A stretch of 64,000 bases of DNA from Pseudisothecium myosuroides (lineage: Eukaryota > Streptophyta > Bryopsida > Hypnales > Lembophyllaceae): NCBI GenBank assembly GCA_951799445.1, contig OX637289.1, positions 29,326,245 through 29,390,244 on the forward strand, written 5' to 3'. The position numbers and the translations under genes were made by a program. This document shows, piece after piece, positions 49,225 through 61,204 of this stretch; the first letter of the stretch is position 1; every line of letters begins with the position of its first letter. The notes beneath the pieces are model-generated. The model saw only the letters and a program-made list of their open reading frames with translations, was not told the origin of the DNA and ran no database searches.

Positions 49225-50060
49225 GATGACGCTTGGAATTTTTTGTCTTTTGACTGAGCTCACCCTCTTTCCTCCAGCTACATAGTTGTTGGACGGATAG
49301 GGGATCATTGGCCAGCCGTAGACGGAGCTGCACGTAAGAATTGGATTGCATATGAACATGGAAACCTTCCTGCAAAGACCCCATCATGATAAAGAAATTA
49401 TTGACTGTTAATACAAGTAGTGAGGGTGAATAGGTAGATCCAGTATCTCATAATTTGAAGCTTAACCTTTTTTTAATTGAAGGAGGGTCACTTGGATTGC
49501 AAAGGGCACAAAACTTTGATGCTGAGGAAGAAGTAGTAGAACATAAACCTCTCTTTTATTCTAGAATCAAATGATAACATAATTAGTCAAGTTATTAAGA
49601 TGGTACTTGAGTGAACCAAAATTTGCCCAATAAGTGCAATAATGTTTCAACAATTCATAGGTTTACAAAAGAAATTGTTAAACAAGTAAAATTAAGTTCA
49701 AATTATAGCATAGAATGGTTAAGAGTAACTGACCCCGAAAGTGAAGTACAGTGAGGTGCAGAGTTATCACGAAGCTGCTACTCATATACCCCTCCAAACC
49801 TGGCCGCATGAGAAATCCTTAGAATGTCATAGTGACCATACCGAAAGCATCCTCTTCGGCCAAAAGAAAATTTACTTTGTCACTCTCATATCTTGGCAAT
49901 CTTGGCGGAACTAATTTGTAGTCATGCAAGATAACGGAAGAGTTAATCGCACCATGGGCACTAACCTTCCTCGTACATTAGGAATAGTCATAGGGCAGTA
50001 CACGAGGCTCGGCTAGCAATTTCTATAGTAATAAATTGTCAAATCTTCTTGTCAGTTATA
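49225..50060 (+). repeat. SEC5 3'-flank fragment (fourth copy of the array)
   Basis: Aligns in order with parent 39640-40560: GACGGAGCTGCAC, AACATGGAAACCTT, AAGTAGTGAGGGTGAATAGGTAG, AGCTTAACC, CCCTCCAAACCTGG and AAAGCATCCTC. More diverged than the copy at 51229 and lacking the last exon, so it is an older or separately truncated unit. Confidence 0.55.
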
Positions 50061-50324
50061 AATCTTTTTGTCACTCATAAATTCTAGGTCCTACTCTAGT
50101 ACACACTTAGCCTTGCACAAACAGACTTAACTCAAAATTAGAATAATGAATCTTCTCAAGTTTTGGGAATCAATCGACTGGAACTTATACTTCTTTTGAA
50201 CTCGTGATGAATCATTCCTTAAGATCAAATTATTGTAGCAACAATCGTTCAGTACCTCTTAAGCTAAATTAACACAAAATCTGTGATCTACCCTCTTTCT
50301 TCTAGGAAAAAGAAGAGACAAAAT

Positions 50325-50691
50325 CAAGGTTGTCCCTATCATTTCACGTTCGGATGTCCGTTGGACGGACAATACATTCAGATCCAAAACCAGCGTCCAT
50401 CGAGATCCAAAAATAAAAAATAAATAAAAAAATTTGGTTGACATAAATCCTAATGCGTTCGGACCGCCGCTCACTAGAAAAAAATTGCGTTTGCCTCAAC
50501 AAAATCTACTTGATGTGTTTGTCGAGGCAAACTCAGAATCTGAATTGAAAAACGCAGAAAAATGCAAATTTTTGTGTTTGCCTCAACAAACACATCAAAT
50601 AGATTTTGTTGAAGCAAACATAGAGATCTTCTAGTGGCTGAGGGAAATACCAACAAGAAAAGCCAACGTCACATTAGAATAGACAACCTTG
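50325..50691. mobile_element. possible hAT-type MITE containing a nested CACTA MITE
   Basis: Terminal repeats CAAGGTTGTC (50325-50334) and GACAACCTTG (50682-50691). The flanks GACAAAAT (50317-50324) and GACGAAAT (50692-50699) agree at 7 of 8 positions, as expected for an 8-bp hAT duplication. The short terminal repeat makes this tentative. Confidence 0.4.
50472..50636. mobile_element. 165-bp CACTA MITE with two internal hairpins
   Basis: Starts CACTAGAAAAAAATTGCG and ends AGATCTTCTAGTG, with GCT on both sides (50469-50471 and 50637-50639). Inside are two 44-base blocks (50489-50532 and 50576-50619). Each begins GTTTGCCTC and ends with its complement, and they are also reverse complements of each other, so the element can fold as one long hairpin or as two small ones. 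No coding capacity. Confidence 0.82.
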
Positions 50692-50865
50692 GACGAAATA
50701 CATATCTCGGAAACAAATTTGCTGATAAATAGAAGACAAAGGATCATCGTATGTAGCACCTAGAATGCGCCTTAAATGCAATCACTAGATTCCAAGTCCT
50801 ATTGTAGTATACACTCAGCCCCTGCATAAACAAACTTAACTCAGAATTAGAGTAATGAATCTTCT

Positions 50866-51228
50866 CAAAGCTACTTACCCATGAAGCTGAAGCGGACGCG
50901 CTTGAACATGTTGTGCTTCATGGAAGCTCTGGGAAAGCACCCTGCAGAGCAGCTTGGCGGATGTTGGGGATCCCAGATGTTTCAAAGACAACGGATAACT
51001 TCTGCATATGGAAATAATGCCTTGGGTCGCCGAAGCGGATCCTCCAACTTGACTAACTCCGAATCTGGGAAGCCGGGTGGGGCCTTACCGCCTCCAAGTC
51101 CTTACTCCAGTGTGGACTCTCCTAGGGTTCTAGATCGCTACTTGAGTTCCAGATCGCGTCACGACCCCAGGCGACCCTCATTCAAGGCTAATTCTCACAT
51201 TTATGTAGATAACGATGAGTTGAGATAG
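50866..51228 (+). pseudogene. SEC5 last-exon copy with an intact frame
   Basis: Matches parent exon 21 from AAAGCTACTTACCC on. From the ATG at 50881 the frame is open to the same stop as SEC5 (115 aa), with conserved ELKRTRLNMLCFMEALG-like, GGALPPPSPYSSVDSPRVLD and NSHIYVDNDELR blocks. No SEC5 exon 20 copy, and hence no proper splice partner, lies before it. Differences are mostly single substitutions, so the duplication is fairly recent. It could only be translated on its own or as an alternative 3' exon. Confidence 0.85.
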
Positions 51229-52570
51229 TCATAGGCCTCGATTTCCATAGGTAAGGAGGGAGAGGGAGAGGGTGAGAAATTAGGGGCACAGAAAGTTATT
51301 ATCTATTTAGTGTTCATAGAGTTGTGTAAAATAGAGCTGCAGAAGCCCAAGAGGTTCTAAGGACCTAAAATCCATGGGCAGCACAAGCACACGCTTTGGA
51401 TTGTTTGTATGTCACAATGGTGCAAAGCGATTCTTGGAATTCTTGCGGTATCTTGTCCTTTTTTGCTATAGTTATAAGAGCAGTAAGAGTGTGCATTTGC
51501 ATATTGAAACAATTTCTATCTTGAAGTTTTGACTTTTTATTTATTTGTATTTGCTCAGCACCTTTGCTTGAGCTAAGTGGTTGTGAAGACTGCAATTGAT
51601 CCTGTAGTCGGATCAATGAATTGACGGATCTTTGAATTGAAGATGGAACTACATGAAAGAGTTTGTCTCGAAGAGAAGATGAAAACCTTTTTGTACTAGG
51701 CATCCCAACCACAAATGTTGAGACCTCGTTACATAGTGTTTTGTAAATGTGCTAGTTTTGTGAATATAGATAACAAAAGTGATGGTCAATGCGGGTAGTG
51801 AAGGGTGGAATGAGTAGGTTCAGTATTTGATTTGCTTAAGCTTAACCTTTTTTAAATGGAAGGATTGCCAACTTCACGAAAATTTGATGCCAAGGAAGAA
51901 ATAATAGCATGCATACCTCCCTCTTATTCTACCATCAAATGATAACATGATTGGTCAAACTGATGAGCTGGCTTCAACGTGAATCAAAATTTGACTTTCA
52001 CGGAAAGCGCAATAAAGATTCACCCATTCAATAATTACAAAATAAACTGATAACCATATTTAATTTAGTTCAAATTATAGCATCAGCATTTTAAGAGTAT
52101 AGTACCAGACTTCGCAAATGAAGTACAATAAGGTGTAGAATAACCTCAAAGCAGTTTTTGAGAAACCCCTCCAAACTTAGTTGCATGGAATAGCTTTGGA
52201 GTTTTATATTGACGATGCCAAAAGCGTCCTTGTCAGCCAAAAGCACATGTGCTTTGTCACGCTCAAATGTTCTCATACTTGGTGGAGTTAATCTGAATAA
52301 TTTTTTTTGATAAGTGATTGGAGTAAATGGAGGAGTTGATTCCATCTAGGGTATAGACCCTTATTGTTTAATTGGCAAAGTCATCGAGTAATAAATAGCT
52401 CAACTGGAGATAAATACAGTGATAAGGGATGCAAAACACAAGCCAAATCAAAACCCTTCAATCATCAAGAAGATCAAATATTGCCGAAATAAACAAAAAA
52501 ATCACTTAGTTAATAACAAAGTTGGTGCATCCTCTATAAGCGGAGTCAATCACAAGAAGAGTATCTTGAC
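51229..52570 (+). repeat. SEC5 3'-flank copy (second unit)
   Basis: Follows the intact last-exon copy and matches parent 39339 to about 40690 nearly end to end: GAGAAATTAGGGGCACA, CAGCAC..GCACACGCTTTGGA, AACCACAAAT, GTGAAGGGTGGAATGAGTAGG, CACAAG..AATCAAAA and AGTCAATCACAAGA.GAGTA. It ends at about 52570, where unrelated sequence begins. Confidence 0.7.
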
Positions 52571-54217
52571 TGGTGTGAGCCCCCAATTCGTCACTAGGGA
52601 TTCACAGTTTTCTTTTTTTCGAATTTTACAAATTTAAGTGTAGTTTTATATACAAAAAGTTCAAAAAAGAGTGTAAAACCAAAATAGGTATGTCACGTAC
52701 CAATATAGCATTTGGTCCCTTATAGATTATTTTTTCCCAAATAAACCCCATTTCCACTTGTACATAGGTTAAAATGTGAAAATGTAGGAAAATAATAGAA
52801 TTAAGGCTAATCCAGCCCAAACAGCCAAACCTACGGTACATGTGACATCTTATGGCTAAAATTGATCCGAGGGAGCACCGTTGAGGTCCCAAAGTTCATT
52901 CCCAAAGATAGTTTTCACTTTCTCCATAGGATTGAAGAAATAGTGGAAACTCCAATTGTTGGTCTGTAGGAGTTACAAACTCAAGATGGACCCGTAAAAG
53001 GAATCTACAGGAGGAGAATGGTATTCTAGGGTGGAAATCACATTTGGGACTCAATGGCGAAATCGGCTTGCTAAGATTCTCTTGTATGTGAAAGATTCTT
53101 TAGTTGCCGGAATTAAAAGGAGAAGACAAAATTTGATTCTCCTCTGACCTTTGTGCAAAATAAAAATATGAGCTTGCACATCCTTTGTGGAATTCTATGA
53201 GAGGTTCCATAAAAAGTTTCGGAATTTTCTGACTTACAGAAGATGCCCTTCCGGACGGTCAACCGCCAAAACCTACGGTGGGAAATTTCTAGAAATTACC
53301 TAGGTTGCTATAAAATATCACTAAAAATTAGATTAGCTTCTTTTATGCTAATAAGATTCCCCACCAAGTTTCAAGACATTCCGATAGCCAGAAGTGTCCG
53401 AACCGGCGAAATTCCCCGATAATTGGCAAATTTGAAGTTTACGGTGGAGTTGACTTGCGTACCGGGAGCATACAAAATCGGAATGAGGTCAAAGCTAGAT
53501 CTTTTCTTACTCCCCCATACCTATTAAAGAACCTAGACTCAACCTCCAATATTTGTTTTTTTACCCCGTTTTGGTGTTCAGTTAGCGGTAGGTTATGCTG
53601 CGTTTTTTGGAGTTGGTTAAGGGGTGGGCGGTTCTTCAGAACTAAAAATGACTTTTTGAAGCCAACGGCGCAATCGGTTTTCAATTTGGAGTTAATCTCC
53701 AAAAGTTAGAAGTTGAACCAGCGTAGAAAGTCAAAATTGATTATTTAGAATGAAAATCTTAGATGATAAGATTACTACTAGGAAAAAGAGAGGGGGTGAG
53801 CGCCCTTAAAAATGTATATAAGGGGGCTCATTTTCCTCTCACAAACACCCCTTGTAGCCATATTTTGGTTCACTTTACACATTTAGTTCCATTTAGTTGG
53901 ATTTTGGCCATTTTAAGCTACGTTGCCAAAATTGTGTGTTTTTGGAGCATTTGAAGCTCTGTTGTTACTACTTTTCAAGCTCTCTTTGAAGGACATTGGG
54001 GGCCCTTCAAAGTTTGCCTTGTCTCTTACATTGAGGTCCTTTTGAGGTATTATTGTTGGATTTTTGGGAACTTTGAACTAATCCAAGAGCTTACCTCGTA
54101 TCGTATCTTGGCGATGTCGCTTTGGGGGGACTCTAGTGCTTGACGTATAACCTTGAGGTGTTGTTCATGTAGCCAATTTGCTAGTTGTTTGAGAGTTTAA
54201 CACGTGGTACAATTGCA

Positions 54218-54417
54218 GAAGTTATAGTCCTTTATGTTTAGAATTTTGGGTGTGAGAAAAAATACGGTGAAGCTATAGTCCCTTATGTTTAGAATTTTGG
54301 GTGTGAGAGAAAATACGGCGAAGCTATAGTCCTTTATGATTAGAATTCTGGGTGTGAGAAAATACGGCGAAGCTATAGTCCCTTATGATTAGAATTCTGG
54401 GTGTGAGAAAATACGGC
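54218..54417 (+). repeat. four tandem units of 49-51 bp
   Basis: Units begin at 54218, 54269, 54320 and 54369 with GAAGCTATAGTCC(C/T)TTATG and end AAATACGGC. The first two are 51 bp and the last two 49 bp. Units 3 and 4 are nearly identical. Confidence 0.85.
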
Positions 54418-54842
54418 AAAGCTTTGACTCTAAAAGGTCCTAGAAAAAGTCTATAAAGATTAGGTGCTAGTTAAAATCTCCATTTCCCCACTAGTCACCA
54501 AGTTTAGTTTCCAAAATACCATTTTGGAATATCAAGTTTAGTTTCCAAAATATAGTGCCAAACCTTGGCAAAATTTACCCCAAAGCAATAGTTTCAAGTG
54601 TTGTCTCAGTTTGGCATTCATCCATCAAAGTTCCGATTGTTGTGTTAGATTCAAAAATCTAAAAGATCAAAGAGTGACCCTTGGTAGTAAAAAAAATCAA
54701 AACTGAATTATCAAGTTGGGATGGGAAGCAACCCCAACCAGCCCGAAGGCCAAGTTAGGAGCAGTCAAGGTGGGGAGCACCAAGCAAGCCAGCCATGCAA
54801 CAGCCCACAGAGGGGTCTGCCCTCTCGCAGCCCGCCACGTGG

Positions 54843-55064
54843 CTGCGACTGACGAACTAACTGCGACTAACGAACTGGCCGCGACTGAATTGAACTGGCT
54901 GCGAGTGAACTGAACTGGGCTGCGACTTAATTGAACTGGCTGCGACTGAATGAACTTGGCTGCGACTGATTGAACTTGGCTGCGACTGATTGAACTGGCT
55001 GCGACTGAATGAACTTGGCTGCGACTGAAGTGAACTGGCTTGTGACTGAACCAAACTTGGTTGC
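54843..55064 (+). repeat. about 20-bp minisatellite (CTGCGACTGA...GAACTGG)
   Basis: Roughly eleven units of the form TGCGACTGAnTGAACTnGGC, with one- or two-base length changes between units. On the minus strand it encodes a Gln/Ser/Arg repeat by chance. It follows a GC-rich stretch ending GCCCGCCACGTGGC. Confidence 0.8.
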
Positions 55065-57242
55065 ATAACTTGAATTCATGGCCGGTTGGAGGCTATGCCT
55101 TGGGCCAAATTTTGAGTTTTAAATCAAAAATCACACCTTCATGTTGTCTTTTGGAAACTAGCAATTTAAGTAGGAAAGGTAGAAGTAGTATAGGGAGTGG
55201 AAAAAATAGGAATTAGAGCCCACTTAGACAAAACATTCATCATCAAAATGTCATCTTAGAATGAAGGTAGAGGATTAGAAGTAGTATAGGAATATTAGGA
55301 ACATCTCACTTAGCAACGTTTCCATTGCCAAAAAGGAACCTCTCATAGGACTCTTCAACCTTTCAAAACCCAATAGAATAGAATGCAAATGAAGTAGAAA
55401 CACGTGAGAGTTCAATTAGAAGTTGAAGAAGGATTTGGAATTTAAGATTAGGTGGAAATCCTTGGGAGCGACTTTGAACCATTAGAATGTAGATAAAACA
55501 ATAATTGACTTGAAGAGTTGATAGAAGATCAATTATTGTTTATTAGCCAAGTCAAATTTTGAAGTATAAATAATTGAATTAGAATAGTGTTAGAAGAGAA
55601 AAAAAGATTAGGAGAAAAAGAAAAAAAAGGAAAAGTCCAAGAAATTGGCAAACTTTGTACTAACGCTCCTTCTTTAAGCGGTGAGCACAATTCAACAAAG
55701 ACCTCAACCATGACAAACGACAGAGAATTTGAAGGGATATACGACTATTTCAACAACGACACCAACTCTGAGGTAAGTTCCTAACTACAAACCCTCCATT
55801 TCAAATTCTCAAAAATAGACATTTAAAAGTAGGGCCGAACTCTCAAGTCAATTCATAATGTTTAGACTAGGATTATTCCAAGAATCAGGGAATTAATGTT
55901 GTAGAGCCTAGTTAAAGGTTTCCAGAACCGTCTCACACTTAGAATTTGAAATCAAATTGAAAGAGAAATTAGCGGATGAAGTTTAGGAGTGATATTGGAT
56001 GAAATTTAGTACATTTTATCCAAGTGGAACAAGAATGGAAACTTAGGTAGAAACATAAATCTGGAATCCAAAAAGAAAACAAAAATTAAAATTCAAGTTG
56101 TAGGTTAGTAGAAAACCATGGATGAAGTTAGAAGTACCAATTAGCGGTCAAACTTCATCCATTGATAACTCCTAGTAGGAAAGTCCAATTAGAAAGTGTC
56201 TTAACATTCTGAAAAGATAGAATTAAGAACTACAAAGAAAAATTAACAAAAATCTAAAAATAATAAATTGCTCAGAATAGCACCGAGTCACATAAGTAGG
56301 ATAGGAATCAAACAAGTACTAAAAAGAGGTGATCAAAGAGAAAAATTAGATTGGAAATAGGTAGAAGGCACTTATTAGAGTCCAAAACTAGTTTAACTTA
56401 GGAAAAATTCTTAATCATTTAGGAGCAAACAACGGATGAACTTTGGGTTAGGATATGGATGAAATGGGATAAAACTCATCCATCTAAGTCCAAACTTAGA
56501 ACTTAGGTAGAAGTTGGTAATATAGAGTTAGAGTCAAAAACTTGAAGTAAATAGAATAAGGAAAGGGTCCAAATACAAGGATGAAGTTTAGATAGACTAA
56601 TAGAAGTTAGAACTTCATCCGTCCATAACTTTTGCTAGGAAGGTCGTATAATGTTGAGTTTTATATTTTTAGAAATGGCATGAAATTCTCTCTCTTTTTA
56701 TGTGGCTAAATTTAGACTGTATCACCTTCTGTTCAAAAACCACAGCGGCCTAGTTGGTACGCCCCAATTAGAGTAAACATTGCAAATTAAGTTAGTTTTT
56801 TCTTGATTTCTTTGATTTTCTTGCAAACTTGTGTATGTTTAAGATTTAGAAAAGATCCATTACTTAGAAGGCACAATGGATTTACACTAGGCACCCATAG
56901 GACAAAAATCAAACCTAAAACTCAAGAGCCTGGTTGTGCTCACTTATTTACCAAGGGTGGGTAAATAAGGGCTCACAACTGGAACCTAAGCACTTGCAAC
57001 TAAATTTAAAATTGCACACAACAAGCTTCCCTAGCTGGATATTCATTAAATCCATTCTGCAATCGAATTAACAAGGATAAATTTCCAACAACATCTATTT
57101 GCCTTGACGAAGAAGTGTTGGATGATAAGTCAATTAGTGCACCTAATAAGTCAATTAGTATGTCTGACCCCAAAGTAATAACATTCACTCACATTTATTT
57201 GAGAATTCCATGAAATTGAGAGGCCCACTAGAATGGAAGTCC

Positions 57243-57333
57243 AAATCGCTACTTGCGCGCACGTCACAACCCCAGGCGACCCTCATTCAAGGCTAATTCT
57301 CACATTTATATAGATAACGATGAGTTGAGATAG
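57243..57333 (+). pseudogene. SEC5 last-exon fragment
   Basis: Contains only the tail of exon 21: AAATCGCTACTTG, then a deletion, then CACGTCACAACCCCAGGCGACC through to the frame RRPSFKANSHIYIDNDELR and its stop at 57331-57333. It is the third last-exon copy in the window and continues into the 3' flank. Confidence 0.75.
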
Positions 57334-57752
57334 TCAGAGGCCTTGGTTTTCACAGGTAGGGAGGAAGAGGGAGAGCGTGAGAAATTAGGGGCACAAGGAG
57401 TTAAATTCTCAATTTAGTGTCCATAGAGTTGTGTAAAATAGAGCTGTGGAAGCCCAAGTGGCTTTGTAAACCTTAAAATCCATGGGCAGCACATGCATAC
57501 AATTTGGATTGTTTGTATGTCATAATGGTGCAAAGTGATTCTTGAAATTCTTGTGGTATCTTGTCCTTTTTTGCTAGACTTGTAATCTTGAGCAGTAAGA
57601 GGAGGAGTTTTTGTTTGCATATTTAGACAATCTCTTCATGAAGCTTTTGACTTTTCTTTTTTTCGTCTTTACTCACCCTCTTTGCTCAAGCTAAGTGAGT
57701 ATTGGACTAGTAGGCAGATCATCAGCGAGTGGAAGACAAAATTGCAGGAAAA
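57334..57752 (+). repeat. SEC5 3'-flank copy (third unit, left half)
   Basis: Matches parent 39339 to about 39755 (GAGAAATTAGGGGCACAA, GTTGTGTAAAATAGAGCTG, TTGTATGTCATAATGGTGCAAAG). It is cut at 57752 by the 4.8-kb transposon and resumes at 62590. Confidence 0.7.
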
Positions 57753-59678
57753 CTATGGAATATTATATGCACCCAACCTCATCCGATGACGTCAACTTTG
57801 TCCATTTGCAAGGTGACCTAAACCCATAGGATGGTGACAAAAACCTATGGCACCGCAACATAAACCTATAGACAACGACACAAATGTCTAACACCATCCA
57901 ATACAAGGGACATAGGAATTTTGACACCAATTTTGGTTTACCTTGATGTCCTTCAAACTTGAGCAACTTCCCAAAGCATCAAGTTGCACATCCATGAGGT
58001 AAAAAAACAACTTCTGGACAAATCCCAAAATTTTCTAAGGGCTCCAAACCCAATTCCAAACCAAATAAAAGATTTTAAATGCCTCAATGTAAATGAACAA
58101 ATTGGTTCTGCAAGTACCCATTCTTGATTTTTGGAAATTGGTGGAACACAATTCACGGTGTCAAAAATTGTTGCAACTACTTTATTGGATGACTCCTACA
58201 TCGTTTAACAACTAGTTAGAAGCAACTAAATCAAGGAGAGACATCCTTTAAACTTGCTACTCCACAAGCTGACTCCAACACTGATGGGTCAAGCCTGGAC
58301 ACCGGTGATACAAATCTTGAACAATTTGTGGTTTTTGGAAATTGATGGAACACAATTGGCGGTGCCAAAAATTGCTGCAACAACTAGTGTTGGACAAACT
58401 CCAATATCAATTAGCATTTCACGAATTGACAAACTATTTTCTATGAGTAATTTTGACTTGGTGAGATCAAGGCTTTGTTTATGGTGGAGAGTCAAGCTGC
58501 AACTTGCTTTTGAGGATGTCCATTGGCATCACTACTAGGGTTGTGGCAATCCGTTTGCTGCGATTTGCAATCTGTTTTTTACATTTTGTTTGGGAATGCC
58601 AATGTTGCTGCATCACTATTGTAGGTGTTTTAGCAATTAATGAGGGCATGAATAAGTACATTAGTCACATCGAAAGTTCGTTTCTTGAAGTTGCTTGACT
58701 TCGCCAAAGTTTAGGGTCTTTGAGCTACATCTCGTCCTTGCTGGAGAGTCAGTCAAGTTGTTGAATTTTCTGGCACATATTTATATCTTCACAGCCATGT
58801 ACATATTGTTGATCTCATGGTCTTTGATTGATTACTTTATTGGGACGAGAAAGATTTGTTTCCCTCTTCTCAACTGAAGGAAGCCAAGTAGTCTTGTCTT
58901 GAAGATTAGATGAGTGTTGGAGTTTAGGGTCGTTGCAAGAATGATTGGCTAATTTTGTTCCACTTTGGCTGTTTTCGACTAGTACTCCCAATACTATGAG
59001 CTTTTTGCATATGAATTTTTTAAAATAAAATTAAATAAAATAGGGATAATTAGTATAACACTAGAAATAGCATATCACCAAAATTTCAGACCTAAAAAAA
59101 ATCAAGGTAAAAAATTATTCACAAAAACGTATGAGCTGAAATTTTGAAGAAAATACATAGTTTGACGTTTTAATTTATACAAAATAGGAAAAACAATTTT
59201 CAAAGAGACTAAAATTTTTTTATTTGGAAAGACTTTATTTTAAAGAGATTTCACCAAAAAAACTATCTTGAAACCATCTTCAACAATCAGAATTGCGCGC
59301 GCAAGGGAGCCTTCTTTGCATAGACGTAAAGGACATAAAATATAATATTTTTTGATGCCCCTTGGTAGGAACATGACTTCCTACTATGGGAATAGACCAT
59401 AGAAATTTCAGCTCCAAATCATTAAATTTGGGGACTCCATAGTACTAAAAACCCTTAAAACTCAAAACGTGACATATTAATTTAAATGATTTTTAAATAT
59501 AAAATGATTTTTGAAAATTTCTGAAAAATATGAGATATGATTAAACTCAAGAGAGGCATCTCCAATAAAAATTTCAAATTCATGCAAGTCATGCTGCAAC
59601 AGTTATAGCAAAAGGAAGCTTCCGCACTTGCTTTGTGACAATGTTTTAGTACCGGTCTTTCTTGCAATGACCCCATTA

Positions 59679-60032
59679 GAGAAAATCTGGGCCTTCCGGA
59701 GGGCTACTCCACAGCCCTCCAAAGGACCCTGAAATTTACTTTTTTTTTGCAAAAAAATAAGTTTTTCCCCTATTTCCGCGCAGCAGTTTCTGCTGCGACA
59801 GTGGAGCAGGAAACGAATTATACGAGTAAAAAAAAAAAAAAAAATTTTTTTTTTTAGTCTTAAAAAAATATTTAAAAATTATTAAAAAAAAAATTTATTA
59901 AAAAAATCCGATTTCTGACCGTTTCAGCAAGCTGACTGCTCACCGAGGGCCAGTTCTGCAGTGACAGGCCAAGCATTTTAATAGCTTGGCATGTCCCTGC
60001 GGAGCAGCCCTCCGGAGGGCTGATTTTTTCTC
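59679..60032. mobile_element. TA-flanked MITE with palindromic ends
   Basis: Terminal GAGAAAATC and GATTTTTTCTC are flanked by TA on both sides, the longer palindrome being CATTAGAGAAAA/TTTTCTCTAATG. TCCGGAGGGCT occurs just inside both ends. The centre has very long A and T runs and a GC-rich block with CAGCAGTTTCTGCTG. The 2-bp TA flank suggests a Tc1/mariner-type MITE. 354 bp, non-coding. Confidence 0.6.
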
Positions 60033-60380
60033 TAATGTTTATCTCTAGTTCTCAAGAGTGAAGAGAGAGCCTTGCTTGTGTATGGGTGACAGTACGCTGA
60101 ACGTGCATTATGGAAGCCATAACCTTGCCTAGATCAATAGTTTACAAAGCTATTCATGAAGGTCTCAGCAATTTAAGTTTAGGATTCCATGCAGTCTTTT
60201 TAAGCGGAAGCCTTCGTTGAAGCATATTGCAAGTCTGGTATTGGGCACTGAAATGTATTTGTAGTCATCCAATGCCACGTTACGAAACAAATCTATCTTT
60301 TTCAGTTAGACTAAAAAGATAAAAAGTGGTTACAAATCCTCCTCTAAAATTATATATGACCAGTGATTCTAAGTGCAATT

Positions 60381-60422
60381 GCTTGATTTCCCATCATGAC
60401 TTTCAATGATGGGAAATCAAGC
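60381..60422 (+). repeat. perfect 17-bp hairpin
   Basis: GCTTGATTTCCCATCAT (60381-60397) is the exact reverse complement of 60406-60422, with an 8-base loop. One more GC/AA step pairs outside with a bulge. It lies within the 4.8-kb element. Its function is unknown. Confidence 0.6.
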
Positions 60423-61204
60423 GCAAGAGATGACAGAGGACCAAGAGCAGCGTCCAATGCGTATATGTCTGCATTTGATTGCATTAACAAATCTGTGTCT
60501 TCCATTTTATTTTTCTATATCTTATTCTTGCGCAATTTTTATAAAATTGAGTTTGTTTATCTATTTTTGCAATGATGAAGTTCATTGAGCTCTCATTTGA
60601 TTTGTACTTGAAGCTTTTCATTTCATTACAAGAAATTTGGATCCTAAGGAGGGTTGTTAGGATTTCGGCAATTATGCAATTACAGCAAATATATATACAT
60701 ATATATAATAATAATAAATAATAATTTTTTAATTGAAATTCTAACGAGGCACACCAGCTAATAGCCCATCTTACAGATTCCCTAATGGCTTTTTTTCCTT
60801 AATGCACATTTTCAAGCATCCAAGCAACCCAAACAAAGCCTAAAATTTTCTGTAATATTTTGCTATGATTCATAGATTTTGGTGCATCACATTAAGTTGA
60901 TTCTTCGAGACTTAAAAGCTTGCATCAGCATTCAAATGATCACTCTCCAAAAAGAGCTTGCCAGTTATGGAGATGGCCAAAACTTTAGGTTCAACCTGAC
61001 CAGAAATGTTTGATAGCTGTAAAAATATGAAAGATTTGGAAGATGTCCTTTAATTTTGGACAAAGTCCTTGAAGAATACATCTTTGTGCATATGCAAAAT
61101 ATCACCATTCAAATCCAATTGGAGGCGTTGCCGAGTGCCATATTTTTCTTGGCATGACATAGGTTTCCATTGATGTGCTATAGGTTTTTATTGCCACCCA
61201 ATAG

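Larger units (their letters stand above)
52571..57240. other. foreign, repeat-rich block, possibly retroelement-derived
   Basis: About 4.7 kb inserted between two SEC5-derived units. At 53815-53822 a TATATAAG box is followed by a CT-rich start-like region, a layout common in LTR promoters, and two minisatellites follow. A short frame at 55710-55772 (TNDREFEGIYDYFNNDTNSE) ends at a good GTAAGT donor. I found no paired LTR, no primer-binding site I trust and no polyprotein, so the class is unresolved. Confidence 0.3.
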
